This document shows, one piece after another, positions 1-6,667 of a stretch of DNA of 10,924 nucleotides; positions within the stretch are counted from its first letter, which is position 1; each line of letters starts with the position of its first letter. The translations under genes were made by a program, and so were the position numbers. This stretch comes from an uncultured Eubacteriales bacterium (GTDB lineage Bacteria; Bacillota; Clostridia; Christensenellales; QAND01). The notes beneath the pieces were generated by a model, which was not told the DNA's origin, did no database searches, and saw nothing but the letters and a program-made list of their open reading frames with translations. The stretch lies in NCBI GenBank assembly GCA_900546685.1, contig UREB01000042.1, forward strand, positions 1 through 10,924, written 5' to 3'.

Positions 1-832
1 TAGGGCCGCTCGGTGTTAGCATCAAGCCACAGTACAATACACCCTTAAACGACCGCCCTTCCTTTTCCATGGCCCTTACCGTAGGCAGCACGATGGTGTC
101 GATCACTTCTTGTCTCAATTCTTTTGTAAAAGTAGGCGTAGGACAGAAAGCCCCCATACCGCCGGTATTCGGCCCTTTGTCGCCATCGTAAGCACGTTTA
201 TGGTCTTGGGCAGCCGGCATCGGTGCAATATGCTTGCCGTCACAAAAACACAAAAAGGAAACCTCCGGCCCTGTCAAAAATTCTTCTATGAGCACCTTGG
301 ACCCAGCAGTGCCAAACACATGATCCTCCATGATCTCCGAAACCGCCTGTTTGGCCTGCTCTAGTGTCTGGCAAATGTAGACACCTTTTCCCAGGGCCAA
401 TCCATCTGCCTTTACAACGACCGGCAGCGGATGCGTATCTAAAATTCGGTATGCCTCCTCAACAGATTCACATACGCTGAACCCGCCTGTCGGTATTGCA
501 TACTTTTTCAATAGCTCTTTTGTAAAGGCTTTACTGGCTTCGATCTGGGCAGCCGCAGCGTTTGGGCCAAATGCTTTGATCCCTTTTTCATTCAACTTGT
601 CCACCATACCCATAGCCAATGGATCATCCGGTGCGACAACAACCAGATCAAACTGCTCCTTGACAGCATAGGCTACCATGCTCTCAATGTCCGTCGCTTT
701 GATGGGCACACAGGTTGCGATCTGGGAAATGCCCCCATTGCCGGGTGCGCACCATAGCGTATGCCCCTGCTTGTACAGGGTTTGCGCAATGGCATGTTCC
801 CTTCCGCCTCCGCCTACGATTAGTATCTTCAT
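1..832 (-). CDS. purD: Phosphoribosylamine--glycine ligase (GAR synthetase), C-terminus cut by window edge
   Basis: ATP-grasp enzyme joining 5-phosphoribosylamine and glycine to give glycinamide ribonucleotide, the second step of de novo purine synthesis, in the cytoplasm. I translated it directly from an ATG at 830-832; 277 residues are present of a family length near 420, and the frame stays open to the window edge. The N-terminal domain starts MKILIVGGGGREHAI, the glycine-rich PurD signature. ATP-grasp motifs follow: KADGLALGKGV (residues 141-151), LIEEFLTGPEVS (181-192) and DHKRAYDGDKGPNTGGMGA (210-228). The start is supported by an AAAGGAGGC ribosome binding site at 843-851 that overlaps the purH stop; the gap to purH is 17 nt. 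It is the last visible gene of the lar-pur run. Identity is secure; only the C-terminal part is unseen. Confidence 0.96.
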   Translation of the reverse strand, partial: MKILIVGGGGREHAIAQTLYKQGHTLWCAPGNGGISQIATCVPIKATDIESMVAYAVKEQFDLVVVAPDDPLAMGMVDKLNEKGIKAFGPNAAAAQIEASKAFTKELLKKYAIPTGGFSVCESVEEAYRILDTHPLPVVVKADGLALGKGVYICQTLEQAKQAVSEIMEDHVFGTAGSKVLIEEFLTGPEVSFLCFCDGKHIAPMPAAQDHKRAYDGDKGPNTGGMGAFCPTPTFTKELRQEVIDTIVLPTVRAMEKEGRSFKGVLYCGLMLTPSGP

Positions 833-849
833 TGATCTGTATGCCTCCT

Positions 850-2397
850 TTAATGCTTAAAATGGCGCATATGGGTAAATACCATTGCAATGCCCAATTC
901 ATCACAAGCCTTGATACTATCCTCATCACGAATACTACCGCCCGGCTGGATAATCGCTGTAATGCCTGCCGCACCGGCCGCCTTGACGCAATCATCAAAC
1001 GGGAAAAACGCATCCGAAGCCAGCACTGCGCCCTTGACCCGCTCCCCTGCATGCTCTATGGACTGCTCTACCGCCCAAATCCGATTGACTTGGCCCGGAC
1101 CAATGCCGCAGCTTACCTGATCTTTGGCAATGGTAATGGCATTGGATTTTGTATGCTTTACCAGCTTCCAGGCAAACAAGAGATCCTCCATCTCTTTTTC
1201 CGTCGGCTTACGCTTGGTGGGCACCGTCAGTTCCCCGATGCCTCCCTGGTTAAATTCCTGTACCAGCAGACCGCCCATGACCTTTTTCATATCCAGCATG
1301 CCTTCCGGCAGTTCCTCACGGATGCCGGGCAGCTCTAACACACGAAGGTTTTTCTTTTTGCAAAGAATTTCCAGTGCCTCCGGCGTGTAGGCAGGCGCCA
1401 CAATGATTTCCAGGAAAATCTTAGCCATCTCCGCAGCCGTATCCGCGTCGACCGTCCCGTTTGTCACTACAATCCCGCCAAAAATGGATACAGGATCGGC
1501 CTCATACGCCTTTTGGTACGCCTTTGCCGTGGTATCTGCCAATGCTACGCCACAGGGATTGGCATGCTTTACGCCTACCACTGCAATCTTCTCGGTATTA
1601 TCGCGGAATTCACGCAACAGTTCCAGTGCGCCGTTTGTATCGTTGATATTGTTATAGGAAAGCTCTTTTCCATTGAGCTGCTTTGCCATCGGGAGGGTTG
1701 CCGGCGAAGCGTCTATCTCTTTAAAGAACATCGCCTTTTGATGGGGATTCTCCCCATAACGCATATCCTGTACCTTTTCATAGGTCATGGTAAATTGATT
1801 CGGAATCTCAGCATGGGTATAATCGCGTAGATATTTTGCAATCATTGCATCATAGGCCGCCGTATGTTCAAATACCTTTCGACATAATGCCAGTTTGGTG
1901 TCGTAGCTGACTTGTCCATGCGCTTTCAGCTCCTCAAGCACGACGTCATAGTCTGCTACATCCACGACTACCGCTACATCCCTATGGTTTTTCGCAGCCG
2001 CACGCAGCATACTGGGGCCGCCTATATCAATATTCTCAATGCACTCTTCAAAAGAGACACCGGGCTTCAGCATGGTCTGCTTAAACGGATATAGATTTAC
2101 ACAGACCACATCGATGGGCACAACGCCCAATGCATGAATCTGATCCATATGAGCCGGATTTTCACGCATAGCCAAAATACCAGCATGTACCATGGGGTGC
2201 AGGGTCTTTACCCGCCCATCCAGACACTCCGGAAATCCCGTAATATCGCTGACATTGGTAACCGGAACCCCCGCTTCTTTTAAGGCCTTTTCCGTTCCGC
2301 CCGTACTCACTAGTTCAAAGCCGCACTCTACCAGCCCCTTTGCAAAAGGCACCAGGCCTGTCTTATCCGATACGCTTAAAAATGCTCTCCTTTTCAT
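850..2397 (-). CDS. purH: Bifunctional AICAR formyltransferase / IMP cyclohydrolase
   Basis: Catalyses the last two steps to IMP: formylation of AICAR with 10-formyl-tetrahydrofolate, then ring closure. The 515 residues match the usual 510-530. The N-terminal MGS-like cyclohydrolase domain (about residues 1-145) contains STGGT (31-35), GRVKTLHP (61-68) and NLYPF (101-105). The transformylase domain carries RYGENPHQ (213-220), the catalytic Lys277-His278 pair in VKHANPCG, and the SNA/FPFDD region near residues 418-469. The protein ends MRHFKH, close to the family's usual RHFRH end. The ATG at 2395-2397 overlaps the purN stop by 4 nt (ATGA) and is preceded by a GGAGGAGGAAG ribosome binding site inside the purN tail. 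Overlap on one side and a 17-nt gap to purD on the other make co-transcription very likely. Confidence 0.98.
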   Translation of the reverse strand: MKRRAFLSVSDKTGLVPFAKGLVECGFELVSTGGTEKALKEAGVPVTNVSDITGFPECLDGRVKTLHPMVHAGILAMRENPAHMDQIHALGVVPIDVVCVNLYPFKQTMLKPGVSFEECIENIDIGGPSMLRAAAKNHRDVAVVVDVADYDVVLEELKAHGQVSYDTKLALCRKVFEHTAAYDAMIAKYLRDYTHAEIPNQFTMTYEKVQDMRYGENPHQKAMFFKEIDASPATLPMAKQLNGKELSYNNINDTNGALELLREFRDNTEKIAVVGVKHANPCGVALADTTAKAYQKAYEADPVSIFGGIVVTNGTVDADTAAEMAKIFLEIIVAPAYTPEALEILCKKKNLRVLELPGIREELPEGMLDMKKVMGGLLVQEFNQGGIGELTVPTKRKPTEKEMEDLLFAWKLVKHTKSNAITIAKDQVSCGIGPGQVNRIWAVEQSIEHAGERVKGAVLASDAFFPFDDCVKAAGAAGITAIIQPGGSIRDEDSIKACDELGIAMVFTHMRHFKH

Positions 2398-3029
2398 TGA
2401 TCTTCCTCCTCCACGTACACCTTACGCTGTTTTACACAGATCTTATCCTGTACCAATAAACGCACTACCTTCGGCAAAATAATATGCTCTGCCTGTTCCA
2501 TCACCCGTGCCTGGAGCACCTCCGGCGTATCGCTGGGGTATACTCGCACCGCTTTTTGCATGATAATGGGGCCTGTATCCGTTCCTTCATCTACAAAGTG
2601 AACCGTCGCGCCCGTGAGCTTCACGCCGGCCGACAGCACTGCCTCATGCACTTTAAGCCCGTAATACCCCTTGCCGCCAAAGGAGGGAAGCAGCGAAGGA
2701 TGAATGTTTACAATGCGGTTCGGATAGGCCTTGATCACGTTTTCTCCCAAAATGGCTAGATACCCGGCCAGCACGATCAAATCAGCGTCAAACGCTTTGA
2801 GCGCCTCTAAGATGGCCTGGTCAAACTCCTCCTTGCTTTCATACGCCTTGCGCATGATGATCTTACTGGGAATGCCATGCTTTTTTGCCCGCTCTAACGC
2901 GTATACATCCTTTTTGGAGGAAATGACGCCGGCAATACGTGCATCGTGAATCTCTCCGTTTTCTATGGCGTCAATGACGCTTTGCAGATTCGTGCCGCCG
3001 CCCGATACCAAAACACAGATATTTTTCAT
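2394..3029 (-). CDS. purN: Phosphoribosylglycinamide formyltransferase (folate-dependent GAR transformylase)
   Basis: Transfers a formyl group from 10-formyl-tetrahydrofolate to GAR, the third purine step. The 211 residues agree with the family (about 190-215). The phosphate-binding loop SGGGTNLQ lies at residues 9-16. The catalytic residues known from E. coli PurN (Asn106, His108, Asp144) correspond to Asn108 and His110 in NIHPSLLP and Asp151 in EGTDTGP, with the conserved His144 in VHFVDEG. The C-terminus is acidic (EEEDQ), and its codons supply the purine-rich ribosome binding site of purH. The start ATG at 3027-3029 overlaps the purM TGA by 4 nt, and the purH ATG overlaps its own stop by 4 nt, so the gene is translationally coupled on both sides. 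Use of the formate-dependent PurT instead is ruled out by sequence type. Confidence 0.97.
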   Translation of the reverse strand: MKNICVLVSGGGTNLQSVIDAIENGEIHDARIAGVISSKKDVYALERAKKHGIPSKIIMRKAYESKEEFDQAILEALKAFDADLIVLAGYLAILGENVIKAYPNRIVNIHPSLLPSFGGKGYYGLKVHEAVLSAGVKLTGATVHFVDEGTDTGPIIMQKAVRVYPSDTPEVLQARVMEQAEHIILPKVVRLLVQDKICVKQRKVYVEEEDQ

Positions 3030-4057
3030 TTTAGCAGCTGCACCTTCTCTTCGCCCGCAGCCACATCGCCGATGATATAGGCAGTCTCGCCTGCTTTTTT
3101 TGCAGCCTCTAACGCTCTGTCTGCCATGTTTGGATTGACCACTAGCACCATACCGATGCCCATATTGAAAATGTTATACATCTCCATCACATCCAGACCG
3201 CCCGTTTGCTGCATCAATTTAAACAGTGGCGGCATAGCCCAGGCTTTCAAATCGATTCTAGCACATAGGCCGTCCGGCACGACGCGCGGTACATTTTCAA
3301 TGAAACCCCCACCCGTAATATGGGCAATCGCCTTTACATCCGCTACCTTGCAAATTTCCTGTACAGCGTTTACATAGATGCGTGTCGGCCGCAGCAATGC
3401 TTCTCCCAGTGTGCAGTCCAGCGCTTCAATCCATTGGGACAGCGAATCCTCCGTCATAGAAAAAATCTTACGAATCAACGAATAGCCATTGCTGTGGGCG
3501 CCTGAGGAAGCAAGGCCAATGAGCACATCGCCGGCCTGCATGCGGCTGCCATCTATCACATCCGCCTTATCCGCCAGCCCCACGGCAAACCCTGCCAGAT
3601 CATAGTCGTCCTTGGCATAAAAGCCGGGCATTTCCGCTGTTTCTCCGCCAATGAGCGCACATCCTGCCTGCCGGCAGCCTTCCGCCACACCGGAAACAAT
3701 TTTGGCCGCCTTTACTGGCTCCAGCTTACCAACAGCCAGATAATCCAAAAAAAACAGAGGCTTTGCCGCATGGCATGCAATGTCGTTGACACACATTGCC
3801 ACGCAATCGATCCCGATGGTATCGTGCTTATCCAGCAGCATTGCCAGCCTTAGCTTGGTTCCAACGCCGTCCGTACCGGATACCAAAACGGGTTGGCGCA
3901 TCTTCAGGGCATCCTCGATGGAGTAAAATCCTCCAAAACTGCCCAGCCCGCTCAAAACATTGTCATCAAACGTCTGCGCAGCCATATTTTTAATTCTACG
4001 CACCACGTCGTAGCCCGCCTCTACATTCACGCCTGCGTCTGCGTATGCTTTTGCCAT
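3026..4057 (-). CDS. purM: Phosphoribosylformylglycinamidine cyclo-ligase (AIR synthetase)
   Basis: ATP-dependent closure of the imidazole ring, turning FGAM into AIR. The 343 residues match E. coli PurM (about 345). The N-terminus MAKAYADAGVNVEAGYDVV is typical. The nucleotide-binding motif SGTDGVGTKLRLA sits at residues 60-72, DCVAMCVND at 84-92, GGETAEMPGFY at 137-147 and SSGAHSNGYSL at 184-194; the C-terminal half has ITGGGFIENVPR (247-258) and NIFNMGIGM (295-303). The ATG at 4055-4057 has an AGGAGG ribosome binding site about 10 nt upstream. It lies 21 nt after purE and overlaps purN by 4 nt. In many Clostridia purC and purF separate purE from purM; here they do not. Identification is secure. 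Confidence 0.98.
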   Translation of the reverse strand: MAKAYADAGVNVEAGYDVVRRIKNMAAQTFDDNVLSGLGSFGGFYSIEDALKMRQPVLVSGTDGVGTKLRLAMLLDKHDTIGIDCVAMCVNDIACHAAKPLFFLDYLAVGKLEPVKAAKIVSGVAEGCRQAGCALIGGETAEMPGFYAKDDYDLAGFAVGLADKADVIDGSRMQAGDVLIGLASSGAHSNGYSLIRKIFSMTEDSLSQWIEALDCTLGEALLRPTRIYVNAVQEICKVADVKAIAHITGGGFIENVPRVVPDGLCARIDLKAWAMPPLFKLMQQTGGLDVMEMYNIFNMGIGMVLVVNPNMADRALEAAKKAGETAYIIGDVAAGEEKVQLLK

Positions 4058-4078
4058 GTGTACTTGCCTCCTAAATGA

Positions 4079-4576
4079 TTATAGCTCTTTGGCTAACTGT
4101 TGAATTTTTGCGTCTTTTTGCGCTACGCCATCTGCCATTTCCTTTTTGTAAGCAGAAAGCTTGTCCCACAGCTCTGGCTGGCCGGCCGCTAAAATCTGCA
4201 CCGCCATCAAAGCGGCATTTTTTGCACCGTCCACCGCCATGGTTGCTACCGGAATGCCCGGAGGCATCTGCACCGTGGCCAGCAAAGCATCCATACCACC
4301 CAGATCTCCGCTGCAAAGCGGCACGCCGATTACCGGCAGAATGGTATGCCCTGCAATGGCGCCTGCCAAATGCGCCGCCTTACCTGCCGCGGCAATGATA
4401 ACCCCAAATCCATTTTTATAGGCGTTTTCCGCAAATTCGCCTGCAACGGCAGGGGTGCGGTGTGCGCTCATAATATGCGTCTCTACCTCGATTCCAAACG
4501 ATTTCAGTGTCTTTACCGCTGCTTGCATTACGCCCCAATCGCTGTCGCTTCCCATAATCACTGCTGCTTTTGCCAT
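4079..4576 (-). CDS. purE: N5-carboxyaminoimidazole ribonucleotide mutase (PurE, class I-like)
   Basis: Catalytic subunit of AIR carboxylation, moving the carboxylate of N5-CAIR to C4. The 165 residues fit class I PurE (about 160-170). Motifs are MGSDSDW (residues 8-14), the catalytic His39 in SAHRTP, GKAAHLAG (65-72), PVIGVPL (81-87) and VQMPPGIPVATMA (102-114). A start 9 codons upstream (4603) is open in frame, but it lies inside the larC end and has no ribosome binding site; the ATG at 4574-4576 follows AGAGAGGTG at 4582-4590 and gives the canonical MAKAAVIMGS start. It lies only 13 nt after larC and 21 nt before purM, so it is probably transcribed from the lar promoter or from a promoter inside larC. 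Class I PurE normally needs PurK, which is not in the window. LarB, two genes upstream, shares the PurE fold but is a different enzyme. Confidence 0.95.
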   Translation of the reverse strand: MAKAAVIMGSDSDWGVMQAAVKTLKSFGIEVETHIMSAHRTPAVAGEFAENAYKNGFGVIIAAAGKAAHLAGAIAGHTILPVIGVPLCSGDLGGMDALLATVQMPPGIPVATMAVDGAKNAALMAVQILAAGQPELWDKLSAYKKEMADGVAQKDAKIQQLAKEL

Positions 4577-4581
4577 TTTTG

Positions 4582-4590
4582 CACCTCTCT
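4582..4590 (-). promoter_or_regulatory. Ribosome binding site that fixes the purE start
   Basis: On the minus strand AGAGAGGTG lies 5 nt before the ATG at 4576 and touches the larC TAA. It selects the internal ATG (MAKAAVIMGS) over the in-frame ATG at 4603 and shows that purE translation can follow directly on termination of larC. Confidence 0.75.
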
Positions 4591-5915
4591 TATTTTCTGG
4601 CATTCATCGCTGCCTCGTATACCGTTTCATACGATACATTTGCTGCTCTGGCCGCCCTTTGCACATCCTCATTTTCCGGCTTTGCCGTCATACGCCCGCA
4701 ACGCATAGCAGTTTTAACACGGATTGCACCATAGGCAGTTTCCACCGTTTCTTCTCCTCTGGGCATTATCGTCCGCCTTGCGTTGTATGTACGTACACCC
4801 AGCGTAGTGGTATGCTCTAGCATCTTTGGTACAATCTGCCCGTTGTCCAATCGATAGAGAGCGCAGAGCTTTGTTCCCATACGTCCCTTTTTCATATAGA
4901 TAGGCTCGGTCCAAACATCCAAAGCGCCTGCTTCCCGAATACGATCTGCCGCATAGGCAACGGCTTCCGGCGTCATATCATCCAAATTTGCTTCGGAGAT
5001 GGATACCTCATCTGCTACGCCTTCCGTTTCCCCCCAAAAGATGCGTAAAAAGTTTAAAATTCCAAAATCCTTTTTGCCCAGGCCATGGCCTACCGCCTGC
5101 GTTTTCATCGTTGGCATGGGGCCAAAATCATCCGCCATCGCCGCTGCAATGGCCGCCCCAGTCGGGGTGCAAAGCTCTCCTTTTACCTCGGTTTGGTACA
5201 TCGGCTTACCCTGCAAAATCAAAGCTGTTGCTGGCGCCGGTACGCCGAATACACCGTGTGCCGCCTTTGCCATGCCGCTACCCACATGAATGGGAGAGCA
5301 TACGATTTTTTCTACACCCAGCTTATCCAACAAGATGGCGGTTCCCACAATATCCACAATGGCGTCCGTAGCCCCCACCTCATGAAAGTGCACTTTTTCT
5401 ATGGGGTTGCCGTGTACGGCCGCTTCTGCTTTGGCTATGGCATAGAATATTTTTTGCGCCCGTTCTTTTGCGCCTTGTGAAATGGTGCTGTTTTCTATAA
5501 TCTGCTTGATCTCTCCATATCCGCGCGCCAAGCGATGGATATGGTCATGATCGGATTCATGCGTATGTTCGTGGTCAGGGGTATGGTCGTGATTATGTTC
5601 ATGAGCATGCACATGGTCATGATGTTCGTGATCGTGGTGATGAGCATGCTCATGATCATGATGCTTGTGATCAAGGTGATGGGTATGTTCATGATGCTCA
5701 TGGGGATCCTCTTCTTTGGTTAGGTGCACATGCACGTCCGTGCCCGTAATTCCCCACTTTGCTTTTTTCTCAATATGCAGATCGTACTCATCGGAAAGGC
5801 CCAGCTTGGCCAGCTCCGCTTTCAAGTACTCGGGATCGATCCCCAAATCAAGCAGCGCGCCGATGGTCATATCCCCGCTGATACCTGCAAAGCAATCCAA
5901 ATACAGTGTTTTCAT
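4590..5915 (-). CDS. larC: Nickel-pincer cofactor cyclometallase LarC, single-ORF form with His-rich insert
   Basis: LarC is the CTP-dependent cyclometallase that inserts nickel into pyridinium-3,5-bisthiocarboxylic acid mononucleotide to finish the NPN cofactor, known from lactate racemase. The 441 residues start MKTLYLDCFAGISGDM, the family signature. Residues 72-127 form a histidine-rich stretch, listed separately. Then come HEVGATDAIVDIVG (178-191), CTPTGAAI (249-256) and the LarC2 part with ANLDDMTPE (309-317), IYMKKGRMG (339-347) and TTTLGVRTYNARR (369-381). In Lactiplantibacillus plantarum the LarC1 and LarC2 parts are joined by a programmed frameshift; here one uninterrupted frame covers both. 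The ATG at 5913-5915 overlaps the larB stop (ATGA) and has GGAGAG just upstream within larB. Older databases label this family DUF111. The assignment rests on family motifs and on larB and larE being adjacent. Confidence 0.95.
   Translation of the reverse strand: MKTLYLDCFAGISGDMTIGALLDLGIDPEYLKAELAKLGLSDEYDLHIEKKAKWGITGTDVHVHLTKEEDPHEHHEHTHHLDHKHHDHEHAHHHDHEHHDHVHAHEHNHDHTPDHEHTHESDHDHIHRLARGYGEIKQIIENSTISQGAKERAQKIFYAIAKAEAAVHGNPIEKVHFHEVGATDAIVDIVGTAILLDKLGVEKIVCSPIHVGSGMAKAAHGVFGVPAPATALILQGKPMYQTEVKGELCTPTGAAIAAAMADDFGPMPTMKTQAVGHGLGKKDFGILNFLRIFWGETEGVADEVSISEANLDDMTPEAVAYAADRIREAGALDVWTEPIYMKKGRMGTKLCALYRLDNGQIVPKMLEHTTTLGVRTYNARRTIMPRGEETVETAYGAIRVKTAMRCGRMTAKPENEDVQRAARAANVSYETVYEAAMNARK
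5535..5702 (-). other. Histidine-rich metal-binding segment within LarC
   Basis: LarC residues 72-127 contain 29 histidines in 56 positions, mixed with Asp and Glu in patterns such as HDHEHAHHHDHEHHDH. The segment sits between the N-terminal conserved block and the RLARGYGEIKQII helix, so it is probably an exposed loop. Such stretches bind Ni2+ or Zn2+ in nickel chaperones such as HypB and some UreE proteins; nickel storage or delivery to the cyclometallase is an inference. The DNA is built from CAT/CAC and GAT/GAA codons, is repetitive, and reads as Met/Val-rich nonsense on the other strand. Confidence 0.9.
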
Positions 5916-6667
5916 CGAACCAACTCTCCCGTCGCAAGTTTATTGATTTGCCCGGCCAGATAACCGGCCCCGAATCCATTATCGATATTCACTACGCTGA
6001 TGCCGTTGGCGCAGGAATTCAGCATGGTCAGCAACGCGGATAAGCCTCCAAAGTTGGCCCCATACCCCACAGACGTAGGCACAGCAATCACTGGCACCTC
6101 CACCAGGCCGGCCAATACTCCCGGCAAAGCTCCTTCCATACCGGCCACCGCGATGATGACGTTTGCCTGTTTAATCTCCTCTAGCTTGGCAAACAACCGA
6201 TGGATGCCCGCCACACCGATGTCATAATATCTAGAAACCTTATTTCCCATACACATAGCCGTCAGCGCCGCCTCTTCACACACAAATAAATCGCTGGTGC
6301 CGGCAGCACAAATGGCAATATCCCCTCTCTCGTGCCTTTCTCCCTGCCAACAGACTGCAATTTGGGCCTCGGGATAATAGGTCAGCTTGTCCTTCACGCT
6401 GAGCATATCAAATTTATCAGAAGAGATCCTGGTTACCATGACATGGGTAGACGCTACCTTAAGGATGTGCTGCAAAATCCCATCGATCTGCTCCGCCGTT
6501 TTTCCGGCTCCGTATACGACCTCCGGCAGTCCCTGCCGCAATTCTCTATGATGATCGATCTTGGCATAGCCGATGTCTTCAAACGCCAAAGATTTGATCT
6601 GTTTTTCTGCCTGCTCTAGAGAAATATCCCCCGTTTTTACCTGTTCCAGTAACGTCTGAAGATTCAC
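5912..6667 (-). CDS. larB: Nickel-pincer cofactor biosynthesis protein LarB (NaAD carboxylase/hydrolase)
   Basis: LarB carboxylates C5 of the pyridinium ring of nicotinic acid adenine dinucleotide and releases AMP, giving pyridinium-3,5-biscarboxylic acid mononucleotide, the first NPN intermediate. The 251 residues match the family. The N-terminal part (MNLQTLLEQVKTGDIS) is LarB-specific. The C-terminal half has the AIR-carboxylase (PurE) fold with AGMEGALPGVLAGLV (175-189), VPVIAVPTSVGYG (191-203), FGGLSALLTMLNSCANG (206-222) and VVNIDNGFGAGYLA (225-238). Cys219 in MLNSCA probably corresponds to the Cys that forms a covalent substrate adduct in L. plantarum LarB. The start codon is GTG (plus-strand cac at 6665-6667), overlapping the larE TGA as GTGA; no better ATG exists. 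It was historically annotated as a PurE-related NCAIR mutase, but the full-length match and neighbours favour LarB. Confidence 0.96.
   Translation of the reverse strand: MNLQTLLEQVKTGDISLEQAEKQIKSLAFEDIGYAKIDHHRELRQGLPEVVYGAGKTAEQIDGILQHILKVASTHVMVTRISSDKFDMLSVKDKLTYYPEAQIAVCWQGERHERGDIAICAAGTSDLFVCEEAALTAMCMGNKVSRYYDIGVAGIHRLFAKLEEIKQANVIIAVAGMEGALPGVLAGLVEVPVIAVPTSVGYGANFGGLSALLTMLNSCANGISVVNIDNGFGAGYLAGQINKLATGELVR

Noticed and set aside
715..1338. Plus-strand 207-codon open frame opposite purD/purH
   Set aside because: It lies wholly antisense to two secure genes, has no recognisable motifs or ribosome binding site, and has the odd Cys/Arg/His composition of a shadow frame.
4577..4603. 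Nine-codon N-terminal extension of purE
   Set aside because: It overlaps the larC end and lacks a ribosome binding site; the internal ATG has AGAGAGGTG and gives the canonical PurE N-terminus.
5495..5701. Minus-strand Ile/Met/Thr-rich frame inside larC
   Set aside because: A shifted reading of the same repetitive His/Asp codons; not a LarC frameshift product, since the main frame is intact.
5571..5702. Possible CRISPR-like or tandem repeat DNA
   Set aside because: Repetition comes from His/Asp/Glu codon usage in an open coding frame; there are no fixed-length repeats with unique spacers.
5535..5723. Plus-strand Met/Val-rich open frame resembling a small membrane protein
   Set aside because: It is the antisense of the LarC His-rich segment: CAT and CAC codons read as ATG and GTG on the other strand, producing artificial hydrophobicity.
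5912..6667. LarB as a second PurE for purine synthesis
   Set aside because: The N-terminal half is LarB-specific, the C-terminal motifs (MLNSCA, NIDNGFGAG) are LarB-type, and it sits between larE and larC; a true PurE is downstream.
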